In this document: positions 18,437 through 27,629 of the stretch, in pieces
Position numbering within the stretch: position 1 is the stretch's first letter
How the letters are laid out: each line of letters begins with the position of its first letter
Position numbers and translations under genes: made by a program
Assembly: GCA_033851915.1 (NCBI GenBank)
Contig: JAWSVM010000001.1
Location: forward strand, 186,001-250,000
Origin: UBA1672 sp033851915
GTDB lineage: Bacteria > Pseudomonadota > Alphaproteobacteria > Micavibrionales > Micavibrionaceae
DNA length: 64,000 nucleotides
Direction: 5' to 3'
Notes under the pieces: model-generated
What the model was told of the DNA's origin: nothing
The model's input: only the letters and a program-made list of their open reading frames with translations
Databases searched by the model: none

Positions 18437-19720
18437 ATGCAAAAAAACAAAACGAAAAACCAAAAGGCACAAGCCGGTTTTACACTACTTGAGCTTGCTC
18501 TGGTGATTATGATTTCCGGTCTATCCATGCTTATGCTGACAGAGTTTATACGCGTATACACAGTCAATGGCGGATACGAAAAAACGCTTGAAAATACAAA
18601 TATGTCACAAAGGGCACTCAGAGAATTTTTTGTCGTGCAAAGAAGATATCCTTGCCCGGCTGACCCGACTCTCCTGCCCGGTGATGCAAATTACGGTCTG
18701 GAAATATGCCGCAGCAACGTAGACATCGCAAACAACCCCGATGACTGCACAACAACAGGTCCCGTACCCTTTCCACTCGCTTGTACGACCAATTTTAGCC
18801 GTGACGGCGATCAAAATGGACAACCCGATGTTGTTACGATTGGTATTGTCCCATTCCGAACACTCTATAATGAAGTTATTGATACCCCCTTCGTTGAAGC
18901 CCACAAAAAAGACGGATACGGAACGTATTTATCTTACGCGGTAACCGAACAAATGACATATAGATCGCATAATTTAGATAACCCCACCAACCCCCATACG
19001 GGCGCAATACGTATTCAGGATGAAAATGGAATTAGTGTTGTTATACCTGATGATTCTGCGCATTACGCTTTATTTTCTCATGGAGAAAACGGCAGAGGTG
19101 GCTACACACCGGCAGGCACAATGATTGATGATTGCCTTATACCAGCCGTCATCGTAGCCGACCCTCCCGTAGAAGCTCTGCCTGGTCCAGGCGGCGCAGG
19201 TATCATCGTTGAAAAAGAAAATTGTGATAATAACGATGCTATATTTGTGCAAGGCATCAGATCAATGGCCGATAATATGAACTATAATGATGATCTATTA
19301 GTCTTCAATAAACCGGAACGAGCCCCCCTTTGGACACGTTCATTAGCAGCGCAGGTTCCAGATGGTGAATCATGGATATACAACACCAACAGAAATTTTG
19401 TCGGTGTTGGACTGCCTGATCCGGAGCAACATCTGCATATTGATAATAATTTAAGCGCCGAAGTTACAGTAAGTGGTGTTGAATATTGCGGTAACGGCGC
19501 CGATTCAACCACATGCGTTATTCCCGCAAAAATTGCAGGATCCATAGACAGCGGCGGTGGTTCTACCTGTCCAAATGCCAACCAAGCAGCATATGCCATT
19601 CAAAATAATCGTGTTGTTTGTCGTGACGTTATCTGGCAACCGCTCCAATATAACTGCCCTCCTGGCCAGTATCTAACAGGATTTTCAAATCTCGGAATTC
19701 CAGCTTGCGCCGCGCCATAG
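18437..19720 (+). CDS. Prepilin-like protein 3
   Basis: The 427-residue third paralogue has a cleavage site after G14 in QAG/FTLLELALVIMISGLSM, with Glu at +5. Shared blocks are RYPCPADPTLLPGDANYG, IGIVPFRTLY, FSHGENGRGGYTPAG and VEKENCDNND. A diverged stalk motif, VGVGLPDPEQHLHIDNNL, lies near residue 318. It follows gene 2 by 19 bases in the same operon and is closed by a terminator. No assembly ATPase, platform or secretin gene is nearby, so these must use a type IV pilus or type II secretion machine encoded elsewhere. Confidence 0.75.
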   Translation: MQKNKTKNQKAQAGFTLLELALVIMISGLSMLMLTEFIRVYTVNGGYEKTLENTNMSQRALREFFVVQRRYPCPADPTLLPGDANYGLEICRSNVDIANNPDDCTTTGPVPFPLACTTNFSRDGDQNGQPDVVTIGIVPFRTLYNEVIDTPFVEAHKKDGYGTYLSYAVTEQMTYRSHNLDNPTNPHTGAIRIQDENGISVVIPDDSAHYALFSHGENGRGGYTPAGTMIDDCLIPAVIVADPPVEALPGPGGAGIIVEKENCDNNDAIFVQGIRSMADNMNYNDDLLVFNKPERAPLWTRSLAAQVPDGESWIYNTNRNFVGVGLPDPEQHLHIDNNLSAEVTVSGVEYCGNGADSTTCVIPAKIAGSIDSGGGSTCPNANQAAYAIQNNRVVCRDVIWQPLQYNCPPGQYLTGFSNLGIPACAAP

Positions 19721-19749
19721 GCAAAATCATAAAATAACCGGAACATAAA

Positions 19750-19784
19750 AAAGAGCGACGGGAACATCCTATCGCTCTTTATTA
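19750..19784. terminator. Bidirectional terminator between prepilin operon and gcrA
   Basis: A perfect 9-bp stem AAAGAGCGA/TCGCTCTTT (19750-19758 with 19772-19780) is followed by a T/A-rich tail on both sides. It serves the two convergent transcription units. Confidence 0.8.
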
Positions 19785-19824
19785 TTATACTTGAAGCCAC
19801 AACACTCTTATTGCAGCATATTAA

Positions 19825-20358
19825 TTACCGACCGGAAGCAACTTTCTTCGTTCCGGCACTTTCTAATTCCTTACGTACCTTGCGCACCTCTTTATCCGCA
19901 CCAAGAATACGATTACGTGTTGCTGCTTGATAAGCGATTTTCGCATGATCTTCACAATACGGAATACCGGAAATAGTAGTTTCACCACAAAAGCCAAACT
20001 GTTCTTCACGTGGATCACCGGAAGGCCAGCGACACATGCGTGGCTTCAGCTCTAACAAGCTATACAGCGTTCCCGATACATTCGTGCTATCTTTTACCAC
20101 AGCAGATGGCGGCATTTTTACAGCAGATGGCGCAGCAACAATTTTTACTTTTTCAACGGCTTTACGTTGTGTGTTTTTATTGGCAGGTTTTTTATTCTGC
20201 TGAATAGGAGAAACCCGATTTGATAATTTCAAACGATGTGCCTTCCCGATAACAGCATTACGCGTTACACCACCAAGTTTCTTGGCAATTTCAGCAGCAG
20301 TATGCCCATCTCCCCATAATTTTTTTAAAATGGATACGCGATCATCAGTCCAACTCAT
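19825..20358 (-). CDS. gcrA: GcrA-type cell cycle regulator
   Basis: The N terminus MSWTDDRVSILKKLW plus the helix-turn-helix HTAAEIAKKLGGVTRNAVIG is the signature of GcrA, the alphaproteobacterial protein that binds sigma-70 RNA polymerase at CcrM-methylated GANTC promoters. The C-terminal sigma-interacting part has the typical CRWPSGDP, FCG and YCEDH pieces. I chose ATG at 20358 (177 residues), with GGAGG 8 bases upstream, over a longer reading that adds 15 unrelated residues. It is transcribed alone and is the best taxonomic marker in the window. Confidence 0.93.
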   Translation of the reverse strand: MSWTDDRVSILKKLWGDGHTAAEIAKKLGGVTRNAVIGKAHRLKLSNRVSPIQQNKKPANKNTQRKAVEKVKIVAAPSAVKMPPSAVVKDSTNVSGTLYSLLELKPRMCRWPSGDPREEQFGFCGETTISGIPYCEDHAKIAYQAATRNRILGADKEVRKVRKELESAGTKKVASGR

Positions 20359-20557
20359 TTTAATCCTCCAATAATATAGCGAAAAGAACCCATACCTGCG
20401 CAAGGCACTGATATAAATACATTTCTCTAAATCTCTAACTAAGAATTACAATCTATCAGGAACGTGCAATTTGCGCTATCGGTTAAAAATAAAAACCGCC
20501 TTTATCCACAAACTGAATTTTATTATGGCTCTTTTATAACCACACCTAAAAGCGAAC

Positions 20558-21472
20558 TTAATTAGGAATATCTAAACCGAACATTGCATAATTTTCAACA
20601 CGTTCCGCCCAATTTGCCTGAACTTTAACAAAGATTTTCAAGTGGACCGGTTGCCCCATAATCTCTGCTAATTCCTCGCGGGAACTTTGCCCTATCGCTC
20701 TAATTTTACTACCATTTTTGCCAAGAATAATGCTTTTTTGACTTTCTTTTTCGACATAGACAAGCTGTGTTATTTTCACACTACCATTATCGAAATCTTC
20801 CCACGTTTCTGTCTCCACGAAAACAGCATAGGGAATTTCCTGATGTAAAAGGTGGAATATCTTTTCACGCGTTATTTCCGCCGCCATCAGACGCATCGGC
20901 ATATCGCTCATCTGATCTGCGGGATATATCCACGGCTGTTGCGGCAGAATACCAGCCAAATATTTGGATAAATCTTTAACGCCCATACCGCTTAACGCAC
21001 TAATCATAAATGTCGACATATACGAAAATTCCGCGTTAAAATCCTGTGTTAAGGTCAATAATGCAGGCTTGGAAATCTTATCAACCTTGTTCAAAACCAA
21101 AATAACGTTTTTCTGGTTTTCTAATGATTTTATAATCATTCTGTTTTGCTCAAGCGGGTTTTTAATCGCGACATCAATCAAATGCACAATAAAATCAGCG
21201 TCCTCCAAACTGGAGAGCGCCGCCGTAACCATCGCTTTCTCCAGCGTCTTTTTCGGTTTGAAAATACCGGGCGTATCAATCAACACAATTTGCGTTTTCT
21301 CATAAGCCGCCATGCCCAAAATACGCGTCCGCGTTGTTTGCACTTTACGCGAGACAATCGATACCTTTGATCCCACCATATGGTTAATCAACGTCGATTT
21401 CCCTGCATTGGTTAAACCAATTACACTCACAAACCCGCAACGTGTATCACTTACATTATTATCTTCAGTCAT
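20558..21472 (-). CDS. era: GTPase Era
   Basis: G1 is GLTNAGKST, G2 lies in the TTRTRILG stretch, G3 is DTPGIF and G4 is NKVD. The C-terminal KH domain contains ILGKNGSKIRAIG. Era binds the 3' end of 16S rRNA and helps 30S maturation. The end, FGLDIPN, is family-typical in position. An ATG at 21490 that overlaps the rnc stop would add six residues and give translational coupling; I prefer 21472 (304 residues) by length. It is the last gene of an acpS-lepB-rnc-era operon. Confidence 0.95.
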   Translation of the reverse strand: MTEDNNVSDTRCGFVSVIGLTNAGKSTLINHMVGSKVSIVSRKVQTTRTRILGMAAYEKTQIVLIDTPGIFKPKKTLEKAMVTAALSSLEDADFIVHLIDVAIKNPLEQNRMIIKSLENQKNVILVLNKVDKISKPALLTLTQDFNAEFSYMSTFMISALSGMGVKDLSKYLAGILPQQPWIYPADQMSDMPMRLMAAEITREKIFHLLHQEIPYAVFVETETWEDFDNGSVKITQLVYVEKESQKSIILGKNGSKIRAIGQSSREELAEIMGQPVHLKIFVKVQANWAERVENYAMFGLDIPN

Positions 21473-21482
21473 TTTCTTTTTC

Positions 21483-22163
21483 TCATACATTTGAAGGTGC
21501 ATGCACACCCTTCATAAAACCTTCAGCTGCTAATTTTTCGGCCTCTGCACGCGAACGCCCCTTTGCGGTAATCGGTGCATGCCCTTTAATCGTCAGCTGA
21601 ATTTCAAAGACAGGCGCATGATCGGGGCCGCTTTGTCCAACAATATCGTAATGCGGCAAGGGCAACCCTTGCGCTTGTGCCCATTCCTGTATTTCGGTTT
21701 TGGGATGTTGAGGTGGCTTTTTCATGACATCAAAAACCCCTTCCCATTGCGTCTCAATCAAAGCACAACATGGGGCAAACCCGCCATCTAAATAGAGCGC
21801 CCCAATCACAGACTCAAATACATCTGCCAAAATGTGATCATTTTTTGCGCCGCCGGCATCACGCTCCGCATCTGAAAACATGATATAATCACCCAACGAA
21901 ATCTGCGAAGAAAGCTTTGCCAGCGTTTCCCCCTGCACCAAAAATGCAAGGCGTTTTGCGAGATCGCCCTCATTCTCATTTGGAAATCTTTTGAACAACA
22001 AGGATGCAATCGCAAGCCCCAAAACCCGATCGCCTAAAAATTCAAGGCGTTCATAGTTTTCATCCTGCCCCGTACTGGAATGCGTTAAAGCAATCTGCAG
22101 CAAGGTTGCATCCTTAAAAGAATACCCGATTTCTTCTTGAAGTTCTTTGCTTGGCTTTATCAT
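21483..22163 (-). CDS. rnc: Ribonuclease III
   Basis: The 226-residue protein has the RNase III signature NYERLEFLGDRVLGLAIA with the catalytic Glu/Asp set, and a C-terminal double-stranded RNA-binding domain starting PKTEIQEWAQAQGLPLPHY and ending in GRSRAEAEKLAAEGFM. It processes rRNA precursors and double-stranded RNA in the cytoplasm. The order lepB-rnc-era is conserved in proteobacteria. It could matter to the prophage, whose left arm holds several long hairpins. Confidence 0.96.
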   Translation of the reverse strand: MIKPSKELQEEIGYSFKDATLLQIALTHSSTGQDENYERLEFLGDRVLGLAIASLLFKRFPNENEGDLAKRLAFLVQGETLAKLSSQISLGDYIMFSDAERDAGGAKNDHILADVFESVIGALYLDGGFAPCCALIETQWEGVFDVMKKPPQHPKTEIQEWAQAQGLPLPHYDIVGQSGPDHAPVFEIQLTIKGHAPITAKGRSRAEAEKLAAEGFMKGVHAPSNV

Positions 22164-22178
22164 TCAAAGCCCTTCCCT

Positions 22179-23021
22179 TTACTTGCCGTTTTCCGTGGCA
22201 GTGGCATCACGCACCGGATCAATATCCATCGCAATACGATCATATCGTATGCTCCACGGCCATTTCCACAGCTCTAAAAGGGCGGCATAGCCATTCGTAG
22301 AGAAAAACAGAAAATCTGCGCGCCCGACAATATTTTCAAATGGAATCGGACCAACTTTATCCGAAACGCGACTATCTTGCGAATTATCACGGTTATCACC
22401 CATCATAAAATAATGCCCCTCCGGCACGGTGAATAAATCCGTATTATCCAATTGGGCAATATCAGATTCTTCATAAATTCTATGCTTCACACCACCTGGC
22501 AATGTTTCAATATATTCAGTCGCCGGCACGGTTGCACCATTTAATTTTTCTAACATAATCTCCTGAACCATTTCACGTTCAACCAATATGTCATTAATAT
22601 ATAATCGTCCACGCTTTACCATGACCGTTTCACCGGGCAAAGCAACAACGCGTTTAATATAATCAATGCCTGTATTTGTCGGCAAAGCAAAGACAACCAC
22701 GTCACCGCGCGCAGGCTCTGCTGGCCATATGCGCTGTTCAATCGGGGCGATACCAAACGGGAAAGAATAACGGCTGTAACCGTAAGCAGGCTTATTCACA
22801 AACAGATAATCGCCAACCAACAATGTCGGCTTCATTGAACCGGAAGGAATGTGGAATGGCTCAAACAAAACAGAGCGAATAAGCAGCGCGATAGCAACTG
22901 CAACCAACGCGGTTTTCATAAACTCGCTGATCTCACCTTTTTCAATAAGAACAGGCTTCCGTTGCTCTTGATCATCACTTTGATCCGGCGCGTCCACTGT
23001 ATTTTCAATTTCATCTGACAT
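22179..23021 (-). CDS. lepB: Signal peptidase I
   Basis: The 280-residue protein starts MSDEIENT; a TTG-initiated reading from 23075 is rejected. A membrane segment (about residues 36-53) precedes the catalytic Ser in SGSMKPTLLVGDY, the catalytic Lys lies in IKRVVALPGETV, and the box E motif is MGDNRDNSQDSR. It removes signal peptides at the outer face of the inner membrane, for example from the glycosidase-like protein at 4833-5972. It sits between acpS and rnc. Confidence 0.95.
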   Translation of the reverse strand: MSDEIENTVDAPDQSDDQEQRKPVLIEKGEISEFMKTALVAVAIALLIRSVLFEPFHIPSGSMKPTLLVGDYLFVNKPAYGYSRYSFPFGIAPIEQRIWPAEPARGDVVVFALPTNTGIDYIKRVVALPGETVMVKRGRLYINDILVEREMVQEIMLEKLNGATVPATEYIETLPGGVKHRIYEESDIAQLDNTDLFTVPEGHYFMMGDNRDNSQDSRVSDKVGPIPFENIVGRADFLFFSTNGYAALLELWKWPWSIRYDRIAMDIDPVRDATATENGK

Positions 23022-23094
23022 AGTAAAAGGGTGTACAGGAAAAGCCGCCAAAAATCCAGCGTTGAATAGCCGCAAGTGCGCTTTACGAACATTT

Positions 23095-23502
23095 CTAAAG
23101 GGGACAAGCTTCTATCACCACAAAGGCCTGCGCATATGGCGGCTCATCGGTTAAAGACAGGTGAAGCGCGGGGCATGTGTTCTCGGGCATTAATTTATTA
23201 AGCCTCGCCAGTGCCCCGCCCGTCAGAACCAAAGAAGGGCGACCATTTTCGTCTTCCACAACGCCGATATCTTTCATTATAATATCATCAATAAAGCCAG
23301 TTCCCAGCGCCTTAACGCACGCCTCTTTTGCGGCGAAGCGCTTAGCATAGGTTGCGGCAATTTTCTCGATACCTTGCCTCTTCGCAGCTTTAGCCTGCTC
23401 CACATCCGTAAAGCATCGTTGCTCAAACCGCGCGCCATGGCGATCAAGCACCTCTTGGATACGCCCTATATCAACCAGATCCGTGCCAATACCAATAATC
23501 AT
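23095..23502 (-). CDS. acpS: Holo-[acyl-carrier-protein] synthase
   Basis: The 135-residue protein begins MIIGIGTDLVDIGRI, with the Mg-binding Asp, and has the second signature RFAAKEACVKALGTGF. It transfers 4'-phosphopantetheine from CoA to the acyl carrier protein. The length is typical. It is upstream of lepB in the same direction, with about 70 bases between. Confidence 0.95.
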   Translation of the reverse strand: MIIGIGTDLVDIGRIQEVLDRHGARFEQRCFTDVEQAKAAKRQGIEKIAATYAKRFAAKEACVKALGTGFIDDIIMKDIGVVEDENGRPSLVLTGGALARLNKLMPENTCPALHLSLTDEPPYAQAFVVIEACPL

Positions 23503-23517
23503 GGAACTCTCTCTCGG

Positions 23518-24081
23518 CTAGGATGCCTGTTGGTTCTGCTTAAATGAAATTGTCTTCGCGCGTGCGGCCTTCGCAGCTTTAATCAAGGTATAATAAACCG
23601 GATAACTAAAAGGTACCGTTGCAACAACCAATATGTAACCACCAAGCATCCACGGCATAAATAGCGTCATAGGCTCTGTCGTCATCATTTCCAAAGCAAG
23701 GGAAACCGTCAGTGCATCAGGAAGTGCCCCCGCACCCTCAATTCCCAAAAGCTCAAAGAAATAGCGCCCTAAAGAAAAGCCACCCCACCAGAAGAACGGA
23801 AATGTCCACGGGTTGCCAACGAAAGTCCCCATCATTGCCGAAAACACATTCGCCCGAAGCAACCATGCAAGGATGCCAGCCTGAATAAAATGCGTGCCCA
23901 GCAAAGGCGTAAAAGAAACACCCATGCCAATAGACAGCCCTAAAGCGATACTATGCGTTGTGTCGGATAGGCGTATCAATCTGTTTTTGGTGTAGACGAG
24001 GGCACGTTTCCAGCCCATAGAAGGCCAGAATAATTCTTTCGTTGTTTCCAGTAAACTTAAAGGTGTGCGCCTTTTAAACAT
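23518..24081 (-). CDS. DUF2062 membrane protein
   Basis: The 187-residue protein has the DUF2062 pattern: a short cytoplasmic N terminus, then SIALGLSIGMGVSFTPLLGTH, LRANVFSAMMGTFVGNPWTFPFFWW and a final hydrophobic helix with YILVVATVPFSYPVYY. About three or four membrane segments are expected. The function of DUF2062 is unknown. It lies 15 bases upstream of acpS and may be the first gene of that operon. Confidence 0.85.
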   Translation of the reverse strand: MFKRRTPLSLLETTKELFWPSMGWKRALVYTKNRLIRLSDTTHSIALGLSIGMGVSFTPLLGTHFIQAGILAWLLRANVFSAMMGTFVGNPWTFPFFWWGGFSLGRYFFELLGIEGAGALPDALTVSLALEMMTTEPMTLFMPWMLGGYILVVATVPFSYPVYYTLIKAAKAARAKTISFKQNQQAS

Positions 24082-24098
24082 TGTTTATACAGTTACCC

Positions 24099-24127
24099 TT
24101 GTTACAATTCACCCGCTACACTATACA
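24099..24127 (+). promoter_or_regulatory. Probable apt promoter
   Basis: TTGTTA (24099-24104), a 17-base spacer and TATACA (24122-24127) lie about 80 bases upstream of apt. Confidence 0.5.
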
Positions 24128-24209
24128 AGTATAAAGAGCGGTGAACAGAAAAATTTGAAAATATTTCACCACGCAAAAACCACACAAAACGTACAAAGGA
24201 ACGCCGAAC

Positions 24210-24737
24210 ATGCCGCTATTGAAACATATTGATGTTGTCCCGAATTTCCCGCAAGAAGGCATCAATTTCTACGATATACAATCCCTCCTCAAAAAACCGG
24301 CTGTGTGGCAAGCGATGATTGATGATTTAAGTGCCCGCGTGAAAGCACAAAATGTCGATATTATTCTAGGTATTGAGTCACGTGGCTTTCTAACCGGCGT
24401 GCCCGTCGCGCAAAGCCTGAAGTTGCCTTTTGGCATGGTGCGTAAAAAAGGCAAGCTGCCCGGTGAGGTTATTGGGCAGGAATACGCCCTTGAGTATGGT
24501 ACAGACACAATCGAGATTCAAAAATCCCTTATCACACCCGGTGCGCGCATTGCGATTATGGACGACCTCCTCGCCACAGGCGGCACAATGAAAGCAACAG
24601 GTGATTTAGTAAGAAAAGCAGGCGGCGAGATTGTAATCTCCACCTGTATCATAGAGCTGCATGAGCTTGGCGGGCGCGAAAAATTGGACTTCCCTTTTGA
24701 AACATTGGTACAAGCCCCTTTAAACCCGTTTGCGTAA
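24210..24737 (+). CDS. apt: Adenine phosphoribosyltransferase
   Basis: The 175-residue protein has FPQEGINFYDIQSLL near the N terminus, GIESRGF for the flexible loop region and the PRPP-binding motif IMDDLLATGGTMKA (about 116-129). It salvages adenine to AMP using PRPP in the cytoplasm. It is convergent with rsh, 11 bases apart. Confidence 0.95.
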   Translation: MPLLKHIDVVPNFPQEGINFYDIQSLLKKPAVWQAMIDDLSARVKAQNVDIILGIESRGFLTGVPVAQSLKLPFGMVRKKGKLPGEVIGQEYALEYGTDTIEIQKSLITPGARIAIMDDLLATGGTMKATGDLVRKAGGEIVISTCIIELHELGGREKLDFPFETLVQAPLNPFA

Positions 24738-24748
24738 TCTGCCAAAGA

Positions 24749-26902
24749 TTACCGCCCGCGTGCACGCTCCACAGAGATAATCTCAGGTGTGGCGCGCAGG
24801 GCGGCAATAACATTATTCAGATGTTTTGTATCTTGCACAAAGATATCCAAAGTCATCTCCCAGAAATCAAGAGAACGGCTGGTGATTTTCAAATTGGTAA
24901 TATTACCGCCATTACGGCCAATCACCGTTGATACATTTCCTAATGCGCCTGTTTCATTTGCCATCGTCATAAACAAACGTCCGACTTGCGCTTCGACATC
25001 ATCATTATCGCCCCATGACACATCCAACCAACGCTCCGGTGTATCGGCAAATGTCTCCAGCGTTTCACAATCAATGGTGTGAATGGTAACGCCCTTACCC
25101 GTTGTAACAATGCCGACAATTCGGTCGCCAGGCAGTGGGTGACAACACCGTGCAAAATGCATAGCCATACCGGGGATCAACCCCTTGATCGGCATAGGCC
25201 CGCCTGAATCCTTACTGCGCACCATCACGGCTTGATCCATATGTTCAGATGGGCGTTTTACAATCTCCGCCTTATGACTGGGGAAAATCAGTTTAAAAAC
25301 ATCGCGCGCTACAAACACGCCGGACCCTATATTGGCATAGACATCATCGCTTTCATCAAGACGATAATGTTTCAGCGTTCCTGTAATTGCTTTTTCGGAA
25401 AACTCATACCCCTCTTGGCGGAATACTTTCTGGATCATTGCTTTACCCAGTATTATAAATTCATCGCGTTGTTGATTACGAACATATTTACGAATATGCG
25501 AACGCGCCTTACCCGTGACAACAAAACGCTCCCATGTTGGGGAAGGGTTTTGCGTTTTTGCCGTAATCACTTCAACCTGATCGCCATTCATCAAGCGAGA
25601 GTTCAGCGGCGCAATCCGCCCGTTAATCTTGGCGCCAACACATCTGTCGCCAATGGCGGAATGAACCGCATAGGCAAAATCAACAGGGGTTGCACCATTG
25701 GGCAGCTCAATCAAATCACCTTGCGGAGTAAAAACGAACACCCGATCTTGAAACAATTCCAGCTTTGTATGTTCCCAAAAATCTTCCGGCTTTTGTTCTT
25801 GCTCCAGAATTTCAAGCAACTCTCGCAACCAGCGATATTTTGTAACGTCACGCTCTTGCGGTTGATTACTGCCCTTATACGCCCAATGCGCGGCAACACC
25901 CAGTTCGCCCTCATCATGCATTTGATGCGTTCTGATTTGCACCTCGATGCGTTGACGACGCGGCCCCATAATCGTTGTGTGAATTGATTTGTAACCGTTA
26001 GGCTTAGGCGTAGAGATATAATCCTTAAAACGTCCGGGCACAGAGTGATATTTGCCATGAATCGTGCCAAGAACCAGATAACAATCTTCCGGCTTATCTA
26101 CAATAATACGAAACGCCATGATATCTGAGAGCTGTTCGAACGCAACATTTTTACGCTGCATTTTCTTCCAGATAGAATAACGGGTTTTCTCTCTGCCTGT
26201 AACTTCGGCATCAATACCAATATCATGCAATATCTTTGTTAGTTCTTCGATGATTGCATCAACAATATCGATCCCTTCTTTCCTAAGGTAAGAAAGGCGG
26301 TTTGTTATGCTCTCTCTGGCTTCGGGGTTCACCTGCTCAAAGCATAAATCTTCGAGCTCTTCCTTGATAAAATGCACACCAACACGTTCTGCCAACGGCG
26401 CATATATCTCCAACGTTTCCAGCGAAATACGCCGGCGTTTCTCAACGTTTTTTATACCGCCCATCGTGCGCATATTGTGCAAACGATCCGACAATTTTAC
26501 CAGTAGAACCCTGATATCTTCGGACATGGCCAATAAAAGTTTACGGAAATTTTCGGCCTGTTTGCCTTCTAATGTCTGGCTTTCTATTCGGGTTAACTTA
26601 CTGACCCCGTTTACCAAATCAGAAACAGACTTCCCGAAGTTCTTTTCCAGATCCTCAAGCGTTGCATCCGTATCTTCAACCGTATCATGCAAAATAGCCG
26701 TTACAATCGTTGTAACATCCATCTTCATCTCGGCAAGAATTTGTGCCACTTCAACCGGATGCGTAAAATACGGCTCACCGGACGATCTGAATTGCCCCTC
26801 ATGCATTTTTTTGGCATAGGTATGGGCTTTTTTGACTATCTCGGAATCAAAATCAGGCTGATAAGCGAGGATTGTATTAAGAAGTTTTTCTAATTGCTGC
26901 AT
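24749..26902 (-). CDS. rsh: Bifunctional (p)ppGpp synthetase/hydrolase (Rel/SpoT family)
   Basis: The protein has 717 residues. An intact HD hydrolase domain contains HDTVEDTD (about 68-75). The synthetase domain has REKTRYSIWKKMQRK and the FRIIVDKPEDCY segment. The TGS domain begins VFVFTPQGDLIELPNGATP, and a C-terminal ACT domain follows. The HD residues are present, so it should both make and degrade (p)ppGpp in amino-acid starvation. One such gene is usual in alphaproteobacteria. rpoZ lies upstream on the same strand, as is common for rpoZ-spoT. Confidence 0.94.
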   Translation of the reverse strand: MQQLEKLLNTILAYQPDFDSEIVKKAHTYAKKMHEGQFRSSGEPYFTHPVEVAQILAEMKMDVTTIVTAILHDTVEDTDATLEDLEKNFGKSVSDLVNGVSKLTRIESQTLEGKQAENFRKLLLAMSEDIRVLLVKLSDRLHNMRTMGGIKNVEKRRRISLETLEIYAPLAERVGVHFIKEELEDLCFEQVNPEARESITNRLSYLRKEGIDIVDAIIEELTKILHDIGIDAEVTGREKTRYSIWKKMQRKNVAFEQLSDIMAFRIIVDKPEDCYLVLGTIHGKYHSVPGRFKDYISTPKPNGYKSIHTTIMGPRRQRIEVQIRTHQMHDEGELGVAAHWAYKGSNQPQERDVTKYRWLRELLEILEQEQKPEDFWEHTKLELFQDRVFVFTPQGDLIELPNGATPVDFAYAVHSAIGDRCVGAKINGRIAPLNSRLMNGDQVEVITAKTQNPSPTWERFVVTGKARSHIRKYVRNQQRDEFIILGKAMIQKVFRQEGYEFSEKAITGTLKHYRLDESDDVYANIGSGVFVARDVFKLIFPSHKAEIVKRPSEHMDQAVMVRSKDSGGPMPIKGLIPGMAMHFARCCHPLPGDRIVGIVTTGKGVTIHTIDCETLETFADTPERWLDVSWGDNDDVEAQVGRLFMTMANETGALGNVSTVIGRNGGNITNLKITSRSLDFWEMTLDIFVQDTKHLNNVIAALRATPEIISVERARGR

Positions 26903-27027
26903 CTATTTTAAACTGCCACCCATCGCGCTATTTTCCCTATAAACTAACACGATTTTATGGAGCAACCAATTATTTTCTATATTAATAAGGAAGGCTCAAA
27001 GAAACGGATAATAAAGAATTAGACCAC

Positions 27028-27052
27028 AAAAAAACCGAACAGAATGCCCGGC
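27028..27052 (-). terminator. Terminator of rpoZ
   Basis: Read on the minus strand, CCGGGC pairs with GTTCGG (27046-27051 with 27035-27040, two G-T pairs) and is followed by seven T. It separates rpoZ from rsh, which then needs its own promoter or read-through. Confidence 0.6.
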
Positions 27053-27079
27053 TTTTAATTCATAATATAACGCCTATGA

Positions 27080-27490
27080 TTAAGCGCCTGCAATATCGCC
27101 AAGAGACGGTGTTTTATCATCACCTTCACTTGCATCACTGCTCTCTGTTTTTTCTGTAGAAGTGCTTGCTTCTTCATCAGCGTAAATACCCGCTGTCGTT
27201 GCGATATCCGCCCATTCCTGCTCACCATCCATAAGAACGACATCATCTTCTTCTGTCTCTTGTGGCAAGTAACGTTGGTGGCTGGTGATCATTTCATCTT
27301 TCAGCGCCTCAACACTAACAGTTTCGCCTGCGATTTCACGCAGAGCAATAACAGTTTTCTTATCGTTATTACGTTCAACTGTCAAAGCAGCACCAGAGCC
27401 AATCTTACGGGCGCGCTGTGCAGCCATCATAACCAATTCAAAACGATTTTCGACTATTTCAATACAGTCTTCAACGGTAACACGTGCCAT
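27080..27490 (-). CDS. rpoZ: DNA-directed RNA polymerase omega subunit
   Basis: The 136-residue protein begins MARVTVEDCIEIVENRFELV and contains the conserved AAQRARKIGSG and KKTVIALREIA blocks, all within the first 70 residues. The C-terminal half is an acidic, Ser/Glu/Asp-rich tail. Omega helps assemble the host core polymerase and mediates the ppGpp response. Upstream of rsh. Confidence 0.95.
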   Translation of the reverse strand: MARVTVEDCIEIVENRFELVMMAAQRARKIGSGAALTVERNNDKKTVIALREIAGETVSVEALKDEMITSHQRYLPQETEEDDVVLMDGEQEWADIATTAGIYADEEASTSTEKTESSDASEGDDKTPSLGDIAGA

Positions 27491-27629
27491 AATTTTGTGC
27501 CTTTATAAATGTCAATTATAGAATTTTACCGTTTATAGTGCGTCTTACCGCCAAATGCAAGGCTAATATAGACATAAACAACAATATAAAGGCACTTGAC
27601 GAAATGCACCGTATAACGATGATAGGAGA

